In this document: piece by piece, positions 7,809 through 16,730 of the stretch
Position numbering within the stretch: the first letter of the stretch is position 1
Layout: each line of letters starts with the position of its first letter
Assembly (NCBI GenBank): GCA_001798855.1
Contig: MGQQ01000089.1
Coordinates: forward strand, 30,808 to 94,807
DNA: 64,000 nucleotides
Origin: Deltaproteobacteria bacterium RBG_16_49_23
GTDB lineage: Bacteria; Desulfobacterota; BSN033; UBA1163
Direction of reading: 5' to 3'
Notes under the pieces: model-generated
Database searches by the model: none
What the model saw: only the letters and a program-made list of their open reading frames with translations
What the model was told of the DNA's origin: nothing
Translations under genes and position numbers: made by a program

Positions 7809-8801
7809 TCATTCGCCGCCTTTCTCTTTTTTCACCAGAGAGCTGATCACTCCAGCAATACCACCCGGCGCAACGATAACGAGAAAGGCCAAAATGGCCC
7901 CAAAGATAAACCTCCAATAAGTCGTGAGAGACATAACCTTGTCTTGAAGGAAAATATAGACGACACCGCCGATCAAGGGGCCAAAAAAGTTTTCGAAACC
8001 TCCGAGGAGGGTCATAAACACGAGTGTTCCAGAGTGTGTCCAGTAAGTCAGCCCAGGATCCACTTGGCCGATGGCAGGAGCCAATAACGCTCCTCCGATC
8101 GCAGCATAGGCTCCGGATATAATAAAGGCATACCATCTGTATCTCTTTACGCTCACCCCCAGATATTCAGCTTTCTCAGGGTTGTCCCTGATCGCCTTCA
8201 GGCAGAGCCCGAACGGTGATGAGACGATCTTCCACATGACGAAGGTAAGGATCGCTAAAATAACAAGAGTATAGATATAATAGCTTCTTGTGAGGTACTG
8301 CATTTTTGGAATCTCAGAAAGGTTAAACCCCAGGAGATAAGGCCTTAAAACTCGCATTCCTTCGTCGCCCCCGGTCAGATAATAGAACTTCAGCAAGAAC
8401 GTGTAGAAGAGCATCCCAAAGGCGAGGGTAAGCATTGCAAAGTAAATTTTGATGTATCGCACACAGATGGCCCCGATCAATGCAGCCAGAATAGAAGAGA
8501 TGATGACCGCAACAACAAGTATGACTTCCATATAAAGAATAGAAAATTTGCCTGTGAGGAAAGCGGCTGTATAAGCTCCAATCGCCATAAAAAAAGCATG
8601 GCCAAAGGAGAGGAGGCCGGTGTATCCAAAGAGAAGATTAAGACCAAGCACCATGACGGCATAGGCGAAAAAAGTTAACATTAGATAACTGACATATTGG
8701 CTGGCGAACAGGGGTAACCCTAAAAACAGTAGACCGACAACGATGAGGATCAATACTTTCGTGCTCTTGAGAGACAAGATCTCCTGCCATGGTTTCATCA
8801 A
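7809..8801 (-). CDS. livM: Branched-chain-type ABC importer permease LivM
   Basis: 330 residues, about nine or ten hydrophobic segments, with the family motif GYTGLLSFGHAFFMAIGAYT near residues 60-80 and the ATPase-contact region SPFGLCLKAIRDNPEKAEYL near 190-210. It overlaps livH by four bases. LivM forms the membrane pore with LivH. Normal length and no damage. Confidence 0.93.
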   Translation of the reverse strand: MMKPWQEILSLKSTKVLILIVVGLLFLGLPLFASQYVSYLMLTFFAYAVMVLGLNLLFGYTGLLSFGHAFFMAIGAYTAAFLTGKFSILYMEVILVVAVIISSILAALIGAICVRYIKIYFAMLTLAFGMLFYTFLLKFYYLTGGDEGMRVLRPYLLGFNLSEIPKMQYLTRSYYIYTLVILAILTFVMWKIVSSPFGLCLKAIRDNPEKAEYLGVSVKRYRWYAFIISGAYAAIGGALLAPAIGQVDPGLTYWTHSGTLVFMTLLGGFENFFGPLIGGVVYIFLQDKVMSLTTYWRFIFGAILAFLVIVAPGGIAGVISSLVKKEKGGE

Positions 8802-9682
8802 ACTTTACTCCCTCCGAATAACCCTTGCGGCTTAATCACTAGAACAGCAATCACGATGATATAGATGGTGAGCATTTCCAATTCTGGATAAGTGGAAATG
8901 GCGACCGATTTTAACACGCCTACGATCAGAGCGCCGATAAAGGCTCCCTTCATGCTTCCGAGGCCGCCAATGACCACCACGGCAAAAGCTAACACGATAA
9001 GTTCTACACCCATTTCTGAAACAACCGCGGTGGCAGGAATCACCAGAGCGCCGCCAAGAGTTCCAAGCACCGTTCCGAGTGTGAAAACTTTAATGTAAAC
9101 CATCTTCATATTGATCCCGAGGGCTTCACCCATCTCTTTTTTGTCCGCCGTCGCTCGAATAATCCTGCCGAACTTTGTGTTCAAAAGAATGTAACCGATC
9201 AGGGCGGCAATGATTAAGCTGCATAAGATGACAATGAGGTTGTAAACGGGTAACGTGGCCCCGAATAGATTGATCCGACCGTAAATCAGGTCAATTCCTC
9301 CTGTGGTTTGTGGGGAGGTTCCCCAAATAAACTTGATGACATCCTCGATCATCATTACGAGCGCAAAGGTTAATAGGAGTTGAAAAGTTTCATCCCGGTC
9401 GTAAACAAACTTGATCAGTCCTCGTTCGACAATAGGACCGATAAATCCCAGCAATAATCCAGCCCCAATCAATGGAACGATAAAAAGTGGCTTGGGAAAA
9501 CCTCCAGCAACAAAACTCTTTACTACCACGATGCCAAAATACGCCCCGAGGGCATAGAAGCTGCCACAGGCCAAATTAAATACTTTCTGGACACCGAAAA
9601 CGACCTGAAGCCCTGCAGCAACTAAAAAAAGCGTCGAGGCATTAAAAACGCCGCTGAAAATTATACTGACAATGGTTTCCAT
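8798..9682 (-). CDS. livH: Branched-chain-type ABC importer permease LivH
   Basis: 294 residues, about eight membrane segments. The FNASTLFLVAAGLQVVFGVQ start and the cytoplasmic loop TKFGRIIRATADKKEMGEAL (about 170-190) mark LivH. The end reads VIKPQGLFGG, the normal C terminus. The gene follows livK after 62 bases that contain a strong hairpin, a usual way to keep binding protein more abundant than the permease. Confidence 0.93.
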   Translation of the reverse strand: METIVSIIFSGVFNASTLFLVAAGLQVVFGVQKVFNLACGSFYALGAYFGIVVVKSFVAGGFPKPLFIVPLIGAGLLLGFIGPIVERGLIKFVYDRDETFQLLLTFALVMMIEDVIKFIWGTSPQTTGGIDLIYGRINLFGATLPVYNLIVILCSLIIAALIGYILLNTKFGRIIRATADKKEMGEALGINMKMVYIKVFTLGTVLGTLGGALVIPATAVVSEMGVELIVLAFAVVVIGGLGSMKGAFIGALIVGVLKSVAISTYPELEMLTIYIIVIAVLVIKPQGLFGGSKV

Positions 9683-9702
9683 TCATTTGCCCCAAACAGC
9701 GA

Positions 9703-9729
9703 GGCGGCCTCAAGGTTTCTGAGGCCGCC
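9703..9729 (-). terminator. Hairpin between livK and livH
   Basis: GGCGGCCTC (9703-9711) and GAGGCCGCC (9721-9729) form a perfect nine-base stem with a nine-base loop. No T-run follows on the minus strand, so it is more likely an attenuating or mRNA-protecting stem after livK than a full terminator. Confidence 0.65.
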
Positions 9730-9744
9730 CGATTCAAAATCTCT

Positions 9745-11040
9745 TTACGACTTCCAACCCTTAATCCATTCGTATAACTTTGTTTCCGCAGTGGGTTTAA
9801 TGATCTGTGAAGGGGTGAGGACCTCCACCGGATCAATCGTCACAAAGTCATAGGGGTTCTTGTGAGTGGTAATCCCCATAAAAAAATTGCAGGTCATAAT
9901 GTTGTCCTCCCTGTATCCGCGATATCCGGACAGAGAAGGAACCTGGATGCCGCTCAGGGCTTTTCCAACCTCTTCCTTGGTCGGCCATTTTCCCAAAATC
10001 GAATAACACTTCTCAACGGCCGTCTTGTAAGCCTGAAGGACAAAATAGGCGTGATCGCATTCATAGACAGGATATTCCTTATATTTATCAAAGTACGTTT
10101 TTACAAATTTTGTAAGCAATGGCCAGGTGTCCGTCCATTTGAAATACATGCTGTTATATCCGAGGATGAGCCCTTCCGGAGTAAATTCTTTCTTGAGGGT
10201 ATAGTGGACTCCGCCTCCTGTTGTAAAACAGCCTTTCGTGGTCTTGAAAAGGCCTACAGCCGCTGCCTGCTTCATTAAAATGGGGACATCTCCTGACCAA
10301 AAACTGGTCATGATTAAATCCGGTTTCGCCTTTTTAAGGGCGGCGATGTGAGAAGTAAAATCTGTTTCGCCAAGCTTCGGCCATAGGGCCTCCACGGCCT
10401 TCACATTCGGATGGAAGTGTTTCAGGACGGCTTGAAAGGATTCCCAGCAATCTCGGCCATAGGAATAATCGTTATTGATGCCCGCGATGGTCTTGATCTT
10501 AGGAAAATACTTGGCTGTCAGGATCGCCCCTCCAATTGCTTCCGCTTCGTTATCGATGCTTTTAAAAGCAAATTTCGTCTTGGGCATGGTCTCTTCAACG
10601 CCTTTTTGGGTTGTGCCATCCCAGGCAAGCCACAATTGACCTAACTCCTCAGCCAGAGGACCAACGGCAAGTCCGTTTCCGGTAGACATGAGACCGACAA
10701 TCACGTCAACCTTCTTCTCCAGGGTAAGTTTTTTAAATCTCTCTACGCACTCTTTGGCGGTCGTTTCCTCCTCCATGTGGAGCTCAACTTTCCTTCCTAA
10801 GATTCCGCCCGACGCATTGACCTCGTCTGCCCAGATCTGGGTCGTACGCCAGGCGGCTGTGCCGGGAACTCCGATCACACCCGTTAAACCGGGCATGACT
10901 CCAATCCTTATCGGCTCTGAAGGCGCCCCTTTTGCAGGTATGGTCTGCGCGCTTGCTCTGCCCTTGCCTGCAAGAATAACTCCTGCACCCAGGGCAGCCC
11001 CACCCACCAACTTCACAAATTCACGTCGGGTCTTTTCCAT
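9745..11040 (-). CDS. livK: Branched-chain-type ABC importer substrate-binding protein LivK, Tat-exported
   Basis: 431 residues from the ATG at 11040, chosen because AGGAGG lies seven bases upstream; the frame runs 12 codons further up without a better site. The N terminus has a twin-arginine signal (TRREFVKL, then a Gly/Ala-rich hydrophobic stretch ending in ASAQ), so the folded protein is exported by Tat. The periplasmic-binding fold follows, with PIRIGVMPGLTGVIGVPG at the first strand and the GRKVELHMEEETTAKECVER segment that precedes the ligand cleft. The ligand cannot be read from sequence. It lies between the oxidase genes and livH and is likely the specificity determinant for the compound handled by this block. 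Confidence 0.9.
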   Translation of the reverse strand: MEKTRREFVKLVGGAALGAGVILAGKGRASAQTIPAKGAPSEPIRIGVMPGLTGVIGVPGTAAWRTTQIWADEVNASGGILGRKVELHMEEETTAKECVERFKKLTLEKKVDVIVGLMSTGNGLAVGPLAEELGQLWLAWDGTTQKGVEETMPKTKFAFKSIDNEAEAIGGAILTAKYFPKIKTIAGINNDYSYGRDCWESFQAVLKHFHPNVKAVEALWPKLGETDFTSHIAALKKAKPDLIMTSFWSGDVPILMKQAAAVGLFKTTKGCFTTGGGVHYTLKKEFTPEGLILGYNSMYFKWTDTWPLLTKFVKTYFDKYKEYPVYECDHAYFVLQAYKTAVEKCYSILGKWPTKEEVGKALSGIQVPSLSGYRGYREDNIMTCNFFMGITTHKNPYDFVTIDPVEVLTPSQIIKPTAETKLYEWIKGWKS

Positions 11041-11111
11041 ATCTTTCCTCCTTTTTAAAAAAGTTAGATGCCTCAAAATGAGTTATAAAGATTGACGGTG
11101 CCGAATTGCCT

Positions 11112-12266
11112 TTACAATGGCGATCCCATCGCCTCCAGAACGACCTCTGTAATATCCCTTACCTTCAATTTGATCTTATGCTTTCTTGCATAACCTGAGA
11201 TGGTCCGGATGCACTGCTGGCAGGAAGTCACAACCTCCCCGGCTCCCGTTCTCTGAATCTCTTCGATCTTTCTCTGTGCAATGGCAGCGGAGAGCGCCGG
11301 ATCAATCATCTCAAGGTCTCCTCCTCCGCCGCAGCATACGCTCAACTGGCGGTTTCCCTCTAACTCAACCAGGTTCAATCCGGGGATTCGCTTTAAAATA
11401 TTTCTGGGGGCGTCGAAAACTTTGCTGTTCCTCCCCAGATCGCAGGGATCATGATAGGTGACGGCTCTGTCAGCTCCATTCTGGAAAGTGATCTTCCCTT
11501 CTCCGATCAGCCTTTCTATGAATTGAGTCGAATGAAGCAGTTCAGCATTCGTTTGATACTTCTCCTTCCAGGTATGGAAGCAGGAGGGGCACGCAAAGAC
11601 AACCGTTTCAGCTCCTATTTCCTTTACCTTCTCCTGATTGTGTTCGACCAGCTTCTGCATCTTCTCCTTCATGCCCGCCTGGATGAGTGGAAATCCGCAG
11701 CACCATTCCTCCCCTCCTAGAATGGTGAAGTCGACATCCGCCTTATGCAGAATCTGAACAAAGGTCTGCGGGATCTTATGGGCCATCGGGTAAAAAGCCG
11801 CCACACATCCCACAAAGTAGATCACTCTCGCTTTCTCCTTCTGGAACCTGTGATCCGGGATGTCTTCCAATTTCTCCATCCACAGGGTGCGGTTAGCATT
11901 CGGCTCATTAGAAATATTGAAATGAGTTTCCAGCGCTTCGACCACCCGGTCAACCACCTTTGGGTATTGTTTCCGGTCAACCAGACATTCCCGTCCTGCC
12001 AGAACAGCCTGATTGGTTTCGACCGCCGGGAAACAGGTCTGCGTGCAGAGCTTGCAGCCCGTGCACCGGAAGAGTGTCTCTTCAATTTCAGGTGTCCAGT
12101 CGATCTTGCCCTCTATGATCGCCTTCACAAGCACATTCTTTCCGCGGGGGGTGGCCCATTCCCTTCCTGTAACTGTATAAACAGGACAGTGGGCCAGACA
12201 GAAGCCGCAATGGTTGCATTTGGCAACCTCGTCATAGAACAGGGTTTTGAGTTGTTCGGTCTTCAT
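11112..12266 (-). CDS. glcF: GlcF/HdrD-type iron-sulfur oxidoreductase subunit
   Basis: 384 residues from the ATG at 12266 (GGAG six bases upstream; ATG or weaker starts up to 12299 are possible). Two 4Fe-4S ferredoxin motifs sit at C17/C20/C23/C27 (CNHCGFCLAHCP) and C68/C71/C74/C78 (CTGCKLCTQTC). Two CCG domains follow, with WCCGFPL near 205 and CCGGGGD near 320. In glycolate oxidase GlcDEF and anaerobic D-lactate dehydrogenases, this subunit takes electrons from the flavin subunit and hands them to quinone or another carrier. It lies directly downstream of the GlcE-like and GlcD-like genes. Confidence 0.88.
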   Translation of the reverse strand: MKTEQLKTLFYDEVAKCNHCGFCLAHCPVYTVTGREWATPRGKNVLVKAIIEGKIDWTPEIEETLFRCTGCKLCTQTCFPAVETNQAVLAGRECLVDRKQYPKVVDRVVEALETHFNISNEPNANRTLWMEKLEDIPDHRFQKEKARVIYFVGCVAAFYPMAHKIPQTFVQILHKADVDFTILGGEEWCCGFPLIQAGMKEKMQKLVEHNQEKVKEIGAETVVFACPSCFHTWKEKYQTNAELLHSTQFIERLIGEGKITFQNGADRAVTYHDPCDLGRNSKVFDAPRNILKRIPGLNLVELEGNRQLSVCCGGGGDLEMIDPALSAAIAQRKIEEIQRTGAGEVVTSCQQCIRTISGYARKHKIKLKVRDITEVVLEAMGSPL

Positions 12267-12299
12267 ACTTAGCTCCATTTTCTTGAGAAACCATTGCAA

Positions 12300-12420
12300 A
12301 ATTAGCCACGCCTTGGCGTGGCAAAATTAGCAATTAGCAATGATCTTGACTAATTCGACTTATTCACGTCTAATCTTTCAATTGCTAACTGATAATTGTT
12401 AATTGACCAATTTGCATTGA
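12300..12420. repeat. Word-repeat palindrome between oxidase subunit genes
   Basis: A hairpin GCCACGCC..GGCGTGGC (12307-12324) is followed by AATTAGCAATTAGCAATGATC and, after a short spacer, the roughly complementary run CAATTGCTAACTGATAATTG up to 12413. The two arms are built from the same short words (AATTAGC / GCTAA) rather than exact copies. See the related architecture at 30440, 42711, 43948 and 62521. Confidence 0.6.
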
Positions 12421-12425
12421 TCCTT

Positions 12426-13790
12426 TCAGATTCCTCCCGCAAACCTTCCCGGGTTGAGGATTCCTTTCGGATCGATCTCTTTCTTCAATCGCCGCATGAT
12501 CTCGTAATCACCTCTGGGTTCCCCCCAGACATCGATCCTCTTTTTGATGTCAGGAGGAGCCGACTCCACAACGGGGTGACCTTCGTTTTTGACGGCGACT
12601 AAGGAGAACTCTCTTATGAGGTTGAGCAAGGATTCTTTTTTGGATCGCACGCCTTTGCCGCCGAAGACATAGGAGTAAAGTATTCCGTTTCCCGAATGGC
12701 AGATGAGTCCACAATCGACTCCGGACTCTTTTGCGATTTTTTCATAGCTGCCCATCACCTCTCCACATCTCGAGATCAAAATATTGGATTTGAAGGAGAT
12801 AAAATTTAACCCCTCTTCCGCCAGTCCCTCTGAAAAGTCTCGTATCGCCTTCCAGAAGGAGGAGTGAGATTCCGAACGGAGAACCGCTATTTCAAGGGCG
12901 CTTTTCTTCTTCGCCCTTTCTCCTATCTCCGAGACCTGCCGCTCAATGCTTTCAGCCACACCTTCCAACCCTATGGCAACGAGATAATTCCCCTGCTGGG
13001 CTATTGGAGGGTTGATCTTCTTCACAGCCATTCCGTTGAGGATCTCAATGGATGAAGGAAGGTATTGGGATTGGAGGATTTCACGTCCAAATTGAGCAGC
13101 CTCCTCCAGTCTGACAAAAGGGAGGAGCAAGGTTGCCTCTCTCTCCGGAAGGGGGAGGAGTTTAAAGGTGATCTCACAGAGGATTCCCAGTGTCCCGTAA
13201 GAACCGATCAGGAGCTTGCACATGTCGTAGCCCGAGACATTCTTCACTGTTTTTCCACCCGAGGCAACAATATCCCCGTTGGGAAAAACAGCTTTTATCC
13301 CGATGATTAAATCCCTCGCCGTGCCGTAAATTAGTCTTCCGGGCCCGCTCGAATTGGTCGCTACGATCCCGCCCAGCGTCGCCTTCAAAGTGTGGGGTGG
13401 ATCAAGGGGTAGAAAATATCCTTTTCCTTCCTGCCCCAATTTTTTCTGAACCTCGCCCAGTGTGATTCCGCTTTCTGCGGAAAGGGTAAGATTATCACAA
13501 TCACAATCCGTCATTCGGTTGAGTCGGAGAGTGGAGAGGACGACATCCATCTTTCCGGGTATCGTCCCTATCCCCATCTTCGTCCCATTCCCCATGGGAA
13601 GAATGGTCAGAGATTGCTCGTTGGCATAGGCGACGACTTTTGAAACCTCGGCGATCGTGCCCGGGAAGACAACAACCTTGGGTCGCTTTCCATCAACGGA
13701 ACACGCTTTTAGTTTTTCCGGATCTTGAATGAGATTGGTTTCCCCTACGATCTCTTTTAACTTGGGAATTAGTTTTTCAATTCTGGACAT
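12426..13790 (-). CDS. FAD-linked oxidase, GlcE-like subunit of a glycolate/hydroxyacid oxidase
   Basis: 454 residues from the ATG at 13790, which has GGAG eight bases upstream; a longer frame to 13865 runs into a repeat and is rejected. The N-terminal half is a VAO/PCMH-type FAD domain: PMGNGTKMGIG (FAD pyrophosphate loop, about 73-83), ATNSSGPGRLIYGTARD, and SGYDMCKLLIGSYGTLGI. The C-terminal half is the flavin-oxidase cap ending in KGILNPGRFAGG. It resembles GlcD at the fold level but lacks the HAGDGNLHP and SGEHGIG motifs of a full GlcD, as in GlcE. With 13970-15355 (GlcD) and 11112-12266 (GlcF) it forms a three-subunit hydroxyacid dehydrogenase. Confidence 0.82.
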   Translation of the reverse strand: MSRIEKLIPKLKEIVGETNLIQDPEKLKACSVDGKRPKVVVFPGTIAEVSKVVAYANEQSLTILPMGNGTKMGIGTIPGKMDVVLSTLRLNRMTDCDCDNLTLSAESGITLGEVQKKLGQEGKGYFLPLDPPHTLKATLGGIVATNSSGPGRLIYGTARDLIIGIKAVFPNGDIVASGGKTVKNVSGYDMCKLLIGSYGTLGILCEITFKLLPLPEREATLLLPFVRLEEAAQFGREILQSQYLPSSIEILNGMAVKKINPPIAQQGNYLVAIGLEGVAESIERQVSEIGERAKKKSALEIAVLRSESHSSFWKAIRDFSEGLAEEGLNFISFKSNILISRCGEVMGSYEKIAKESGVDCGLICHSGNGILYSYVFGGKGVRSKKESLLNLIREFSLVAVKNEGHPVVESAPPDIKKRIDVWGEPRGDYEIMRRLKKEIDPKGILNPGRFAGGI

Positions 13791-13824
13791 ATAAATCTCC
13801 TCGAATATTACAATTCGGAAAAAC

Positions 13825-13927
13825 AATAACCAATCACCAAATTCCAAGCTCGAACATAATAACACCTCCCAACCCCCTCTTAACTTAAGAGGGGGAGTTA
13901 TTGTTTGAAATTTAGCGTTTGGTTATT
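13825..13927. repeat. Nested palindromic repeat, AATAACCAA family
   Basis: An inner hairpin CCCCCTCTTAACTTAAGAGGGGG is framed by outer arms AATAACCAAT..AATAACACC on the left and GTTATTG..GGTTATT on the right. Members of the same family occur at 42347-42438, 44840-44950 and 46250-46327. The inner hairpin is nearly identical in all four and the outer arms share the words AATAACCAA, CCAAATTCCAAGC and their complements. Confidence 0.75.
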
Positions 13928-13969
13928 TTTCCATTATTTAACGCATTCGCATTACCATCCATGATTGTA

Positions 13970-15355
13970 TTACGCTTGAACTTCCGGCAAGATCTTTCCG
14001 GGGTTACAGATATCTTCCGGATCGAAAGCCTTCTTCACCTTTCTCATTGCGGCAATATCCTGAGGGGAGAAGATAAAGAACATCTCCTTCATCTTCTCCG
14101 TGCCAATCCCATGCTCCCCGCTTATGGTCCCGCCTGCATCGGCGCATAATTTCATGATCTCGGAGCCTGCCAGATGCACCTTCCTCAGCTCCTCCTCGTC
14201 CCTTTCGTCAAAGAGGATGAGGGGATGGAGATTTCCATCTCCCGCATGAAAGACATTCGCGATGGTAAGGCCATACTTCTTGCTCACCTCCATTACCTGG
14301 ACCAACACCTCGGGTAGTTTGGTCCTCGGCACCGTTCCATCACAGACAAGATAGTTGGGACGAAGTCTCGAAAGGGCGCCGAATGCCCCTTTCCGGCCTG
14401 CCCAGAGCTGTGTTCTTTCGGCCTCCGTCTTGGCGGATTTTACCTCACGGGCGTTATTCTTCCTGCAGATCTCCATGATTCGTTCCGCCAGCCTCTCCAT
14501 CCCGTCTTTGAGCCCATCGATCTCGATGAGAAGAACAGCTTCTGCGTCGAGAGGAAAACCCGCATGGACCGATTCCTCAACCGCCTTGATCGTCAGTTTA
14601 TCGAGGATTTCGAGCGTAGCCGGAACGATTCCATCGGCAATGATGGCAGAGACCGTTCTGCCTGCATCCTCCAGAGAATTGTAGATGGCCAGCATCGTTT
14701 TAACCGCTTCGGATTTGGGCATGATCCGGAGAGTTAATTGAGTGGCGATTCCCAGCGTCCCTTCTGAACCCACCAGGAGCCCTGTCAGATCATATCCGGG
14801 ATTATCCAGCGCTTTGCCACCGACCTGAATCACCTCGCCATCCGGAAGAACAACCTCAGCTCCCAGGATGTGGTTCGTCGTCACACCGTATTTGAGACAG
14901 TGAGGACCTCCCGAATTCTCTGCAAAATTTCCTCCGAAGGTGGAGACCTTCTCACTTGCAGGGTCCGGTTGATAGACAAATCCATATCGGGCCAACTGAT
15001 TTTTTAAAGCAAGGGTGAACAGGCCCGGTTCAACTACAGCCCTCTGATTTTCGATATCGATCTCGAGAATCTTGTTCATCCTGGAAAAGTGAAGGATAAT
15101 CCCGCCCCGGGTGGGAATCGTCCCGCCGCTCAGATTCGTTCCAGAACCTCTTGCAATGACAGGAATGTGCTCACGGTGGCAGAACTTGACGATTTGAGAA
15201 ACCTCTTCCGTTGAACCCGGAAACAGAATGCAATCGGGTTTTGCCTTAAAAAGGGAGGCATCATACCCATAGAGGAACAGGTCTGTCTCCGAGGAAAGCA
15301 CATTCTCTTTTCCGACGATCTTCGATAACTCTTCAACCATTCTCTCGCGTTCCAT
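13970..15355 (-). CDS. glcD: Glycolate/D-lactate-type FAD oxidase GlcD
   Basis: 461 residues from the ATG at 15355 (AGGAGG five bases upstream). The FAD domain shows IARGSGTNLSGGTIP (about 73-87), FAENSGGPHCLKYGVTTNHI and PGYDLTGLLVGSEGTLGIA. The C-terminal part has FHAGDGNLHPL and SGEHGIGTEKM, the metal- and substrate-binding motifs of GlcD and D-lactate dehydrogenases. It oxidises a 2-hydroxyacid, with glycolate to glyoxylate favoured here because a lyase and CoA ligase that could consume glyoxylate lie upstream in the same block. D-lactate or 2-hydroxyglutarate cannot be excluded. A paralogue is at 29062-30429. Confidence 0.88.
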   Translation of the reverse strand: MERERMVEELSKIVGKENVLSSETDLFLYGYDASLFKAKPDCILFPGSTEEVSQIVKFCHREHIPVIARGSGTNLSGGTIPTRGGIILHFSRMNKILEIDIENQRAVVEPGLFTLALKNQLARYGFVYQPDPASEKVSTFGGNFAENSGGPHCLKYGVTTNHILGAEVVLPDGEVIQVGGKALDNPGYDLTGLLVGSEGTLGIATQLTLRIMPKSEAVKTMLAIYNSLEDAGRTVSAIIADGIVPATLEILDKLTIKAVEESVHAGFPLDAEAVLLIEIDGLKDGMERLAERIMEICRKNNAREVKSAKTEAERTQLWAGRKGAFGALSRLRPNYLVCDGTVPRTKLPEVLVQVMEVSKKYGLTIANVFHAGDGNLHPLILFDERDEEELRKVHLAGSEIMKLCADAGGTISGEHGIGTEKMKEMFFIFSPQDIAAMRKVKKAFDPEDICNPGKILPEVQA

Positions 15356-15368
15356 GGATCCTCCTTCA

Positions 15369-15430
15369 ATCAAGGCTAAAGCCTTGAGTTACAGACTTCG
15401 TCTTTCTGTAACTCAACCCTTTAGGGTTGA
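15369..15430. repeat. Three adjacent hairpins
   Basis: TCAAGGCTAAAGCCTTGA (15369-15386), GTTACAGA..TCTGTAAC (about 15388-15412) and TCAACCCTTTAGGGTTGA (15413-15430) fill the gap between the formyltransferase-like gene and glcD. They may form a cruciform or mRNA-processing site; no clear T-run is seen on the minus strand. Confidence 0.6.
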
Positions 15431-15431
15431 T

Positions 15432-16343
15432 TCAATTTCCGAATCGGTCACCCACCTTCACGCCAACCGATTGGGTAAATTCAATCGGTCCCATTTTCTC
15501 GCCTTTATCCACCCTCAACTTGCCAACGGTGATTATCCCCCCTTGAACAGCAATTTCAATGCCTCCCCTTTCAATGGCCACAACTTGTCCTGCCCCCTCT
15601 TTTGCCGGCAGACTCTTTTTTCTTGTATCGTAGAATCTGATTCTTTTTCCTCTATACATTATAAAAGCCCCTGGCTGGGGATCACAACCCCTTATCAAAT
15701 TATAAACCTCATTAACCGGTTTTGAAGAATCAATGGAGGCAACCCGATCATCACAGGGAGGTTCGTAGGTGGCTTTCGATTCATCCTGAGGAACCCTTGG
15801 AGCAACGCCCTGTTTGATCAGATTGACCGCTTCGGTCATAGCCTCGATGCCCATGGGAAAGAGGGTATTGAAGTAGAGGGACCCCGTCGTTTCATCAGGG
15901 CCAATTTCTACTTTTTTTTGGAGCAGAATGGGACCCGTATCGATCCCCCTGTCCGCCCAGAAGATTGTTAAACCGGTGCGGGTGTCTCCCTGGATAATGG
16001 CCCAGTTGACGGCGCTGGCTCCCCGATGCCGTGGTAATAGTGAAGGATGGTAGCAGATCGTTCCAAGGGAGGGAATATTCAGGATCTTCTCCGGGATGAT
16101 ATCCGTCACAAAGGCAAGTATGGCAAGATCGGGCTTCAATGCAAGATAATCGTCATAGACCTGAGGATTTTTCATCAGAGCAGGACGGAAGGCAGGAATC
16201 CCCGTCTTTTGAGCAAGAGAGGCTATCGGTTCTCCCCTCTTATCCGGAGGGGAGAAGATTCCCACCACTTCCTCTCCCTTTTGAGTCAACGATTCCAGTG
16301 CTTTTTCACCGAAAGGGCCCTGACCAACAATGATGATTCTCAT
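15432..16343 (-). CDS. Formyltransferase-fold protein resembling the hydrolase domain of 10-formyl-THF dehydrogenase
   Basis: 303 residues. The N-terminal formyltransferase domain has VGQGPFGEKALE, then YHPSLLPRHRGASAVNW (about 97-113) with the catalytic histidine, and IFWADRGIDTG (about 127-137) with the catalytic aspartate. The C-terminal OB-like domain contains IRGCDPQPGAF. The HPSLLPRHRGAS and IFWAD..DTG wording is much closer to the N-terminal hydrolase domain of ALDH1L-type 10-formyltetrahydrofolate dehydrogenase than to methionyl-tRNA formyltransferase, but no aldehyde dehydrogenase domain follows. It may release formate from 10-formyl-THF, which would suit a pathway that loads C1 units on THF through the methyltransferases downstream. 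A role as a formyl donor to another molecule is an alternative. Confidence 0.8.
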   Translation of the reverse strand: MRIIIVGQGPFGEKALESLTQKGEEVVGIFSPPDKRGEPIASLAQKTGIPAFRPALMKNPQVYDDYLALKPDLAILAFVTDIIPEKILNIPSLGTICYHPSLLPRHRGASAVNWAIIQGDTRTGLTIFWADRGIDTGPILLQKKVEIGPDETTGSLYFNTLFPMGIEAMTEAVNLIKQGVAPRVPQDESKATYEPPCDDRVASIDSSKPVNEVYNLIRGCDPQPGAFIMYRGKRIRFYDTRKKSLPAKEGAGQVVAIERGGIEIAVQGGIITVGKLRVDKGEKMGPIEFTQSVGVKVGDRFGN

Positions 16344-16366
16344 TGCTCATCCTTATTAAAATGAAG

Positions 16367-16508
16367 GTATCAATTTAGTTGTTTGAAATCCTCTTGTAAA
16401 ATCCCTCCCAACCTCCCTTTGGCAAAGGGAGGAGAAAAATTTCCCCCCTTTGCCAAAGGGGGATGAAGGGGGATTAGATCAGTTTCTTCAAAGCACTAAA
16501 GTGTTGTA
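16367..16508. repeat. Nested palindromic element, GTATCA/CCTCCCTTTG family, copy 1
   Basis: Outer arms GTATCAATTTAG (16367-16378) and CTAAAGTGTTGTA (from 16497) enclose the inner hairpins AAATCCCTCCCAACCTCC..TTTGGCAAAGGGAGG and CCCCCTTTGCCAAAGGGGG. Further copies: 18931-19118, 21100-21489 (split by another element) and 27784-27960. Copies with the same inner part but AACAGTCT outer arms are at 28891-29045 and 57764-57912. Confidence 0.75.
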
Positions 16509-16571
16509 GATTAAGAAGGGAAAGGCTCATCAGACTTGGGTGGGTCGAAGGTGGGAGATGAGCTTTGCCCT

Positions 16572-16712
16572 TCTAGTGTAGTGCCTCAATAACGGCTTTA
16601 CAATGATTTGAAAGCTGTCATTCCCGCGAAAGCGGGAATCCAGATTGAAAACACTGGATTCCGGATCAAGTCCAGAATGACAACATTGTTAAGTCATTGC
16701 TGATACACCACA
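16572..16712. repeat. Nested palindromic element, TGTCATTCC family, copy 1
   Basis: Inner parts TGTCATTCCCGCGAAAGCGG and GGATTCCGGATCAAGTCC ending in GAATGACA (16617-16683) are enclosed by arms CTAGTGTAGTG (about 16574) and CACCACACTAG (about 16706). Related copies are at 19437-19560 and 21703-21833. Together with the element at 16367-16508 it fills the 387-base gap between the formyltransferase-like and lyase genes, which holds no gene. Confidence 0.7.
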
Positions 16713-16730
16713 CTAGCATCTTATAAAGTT

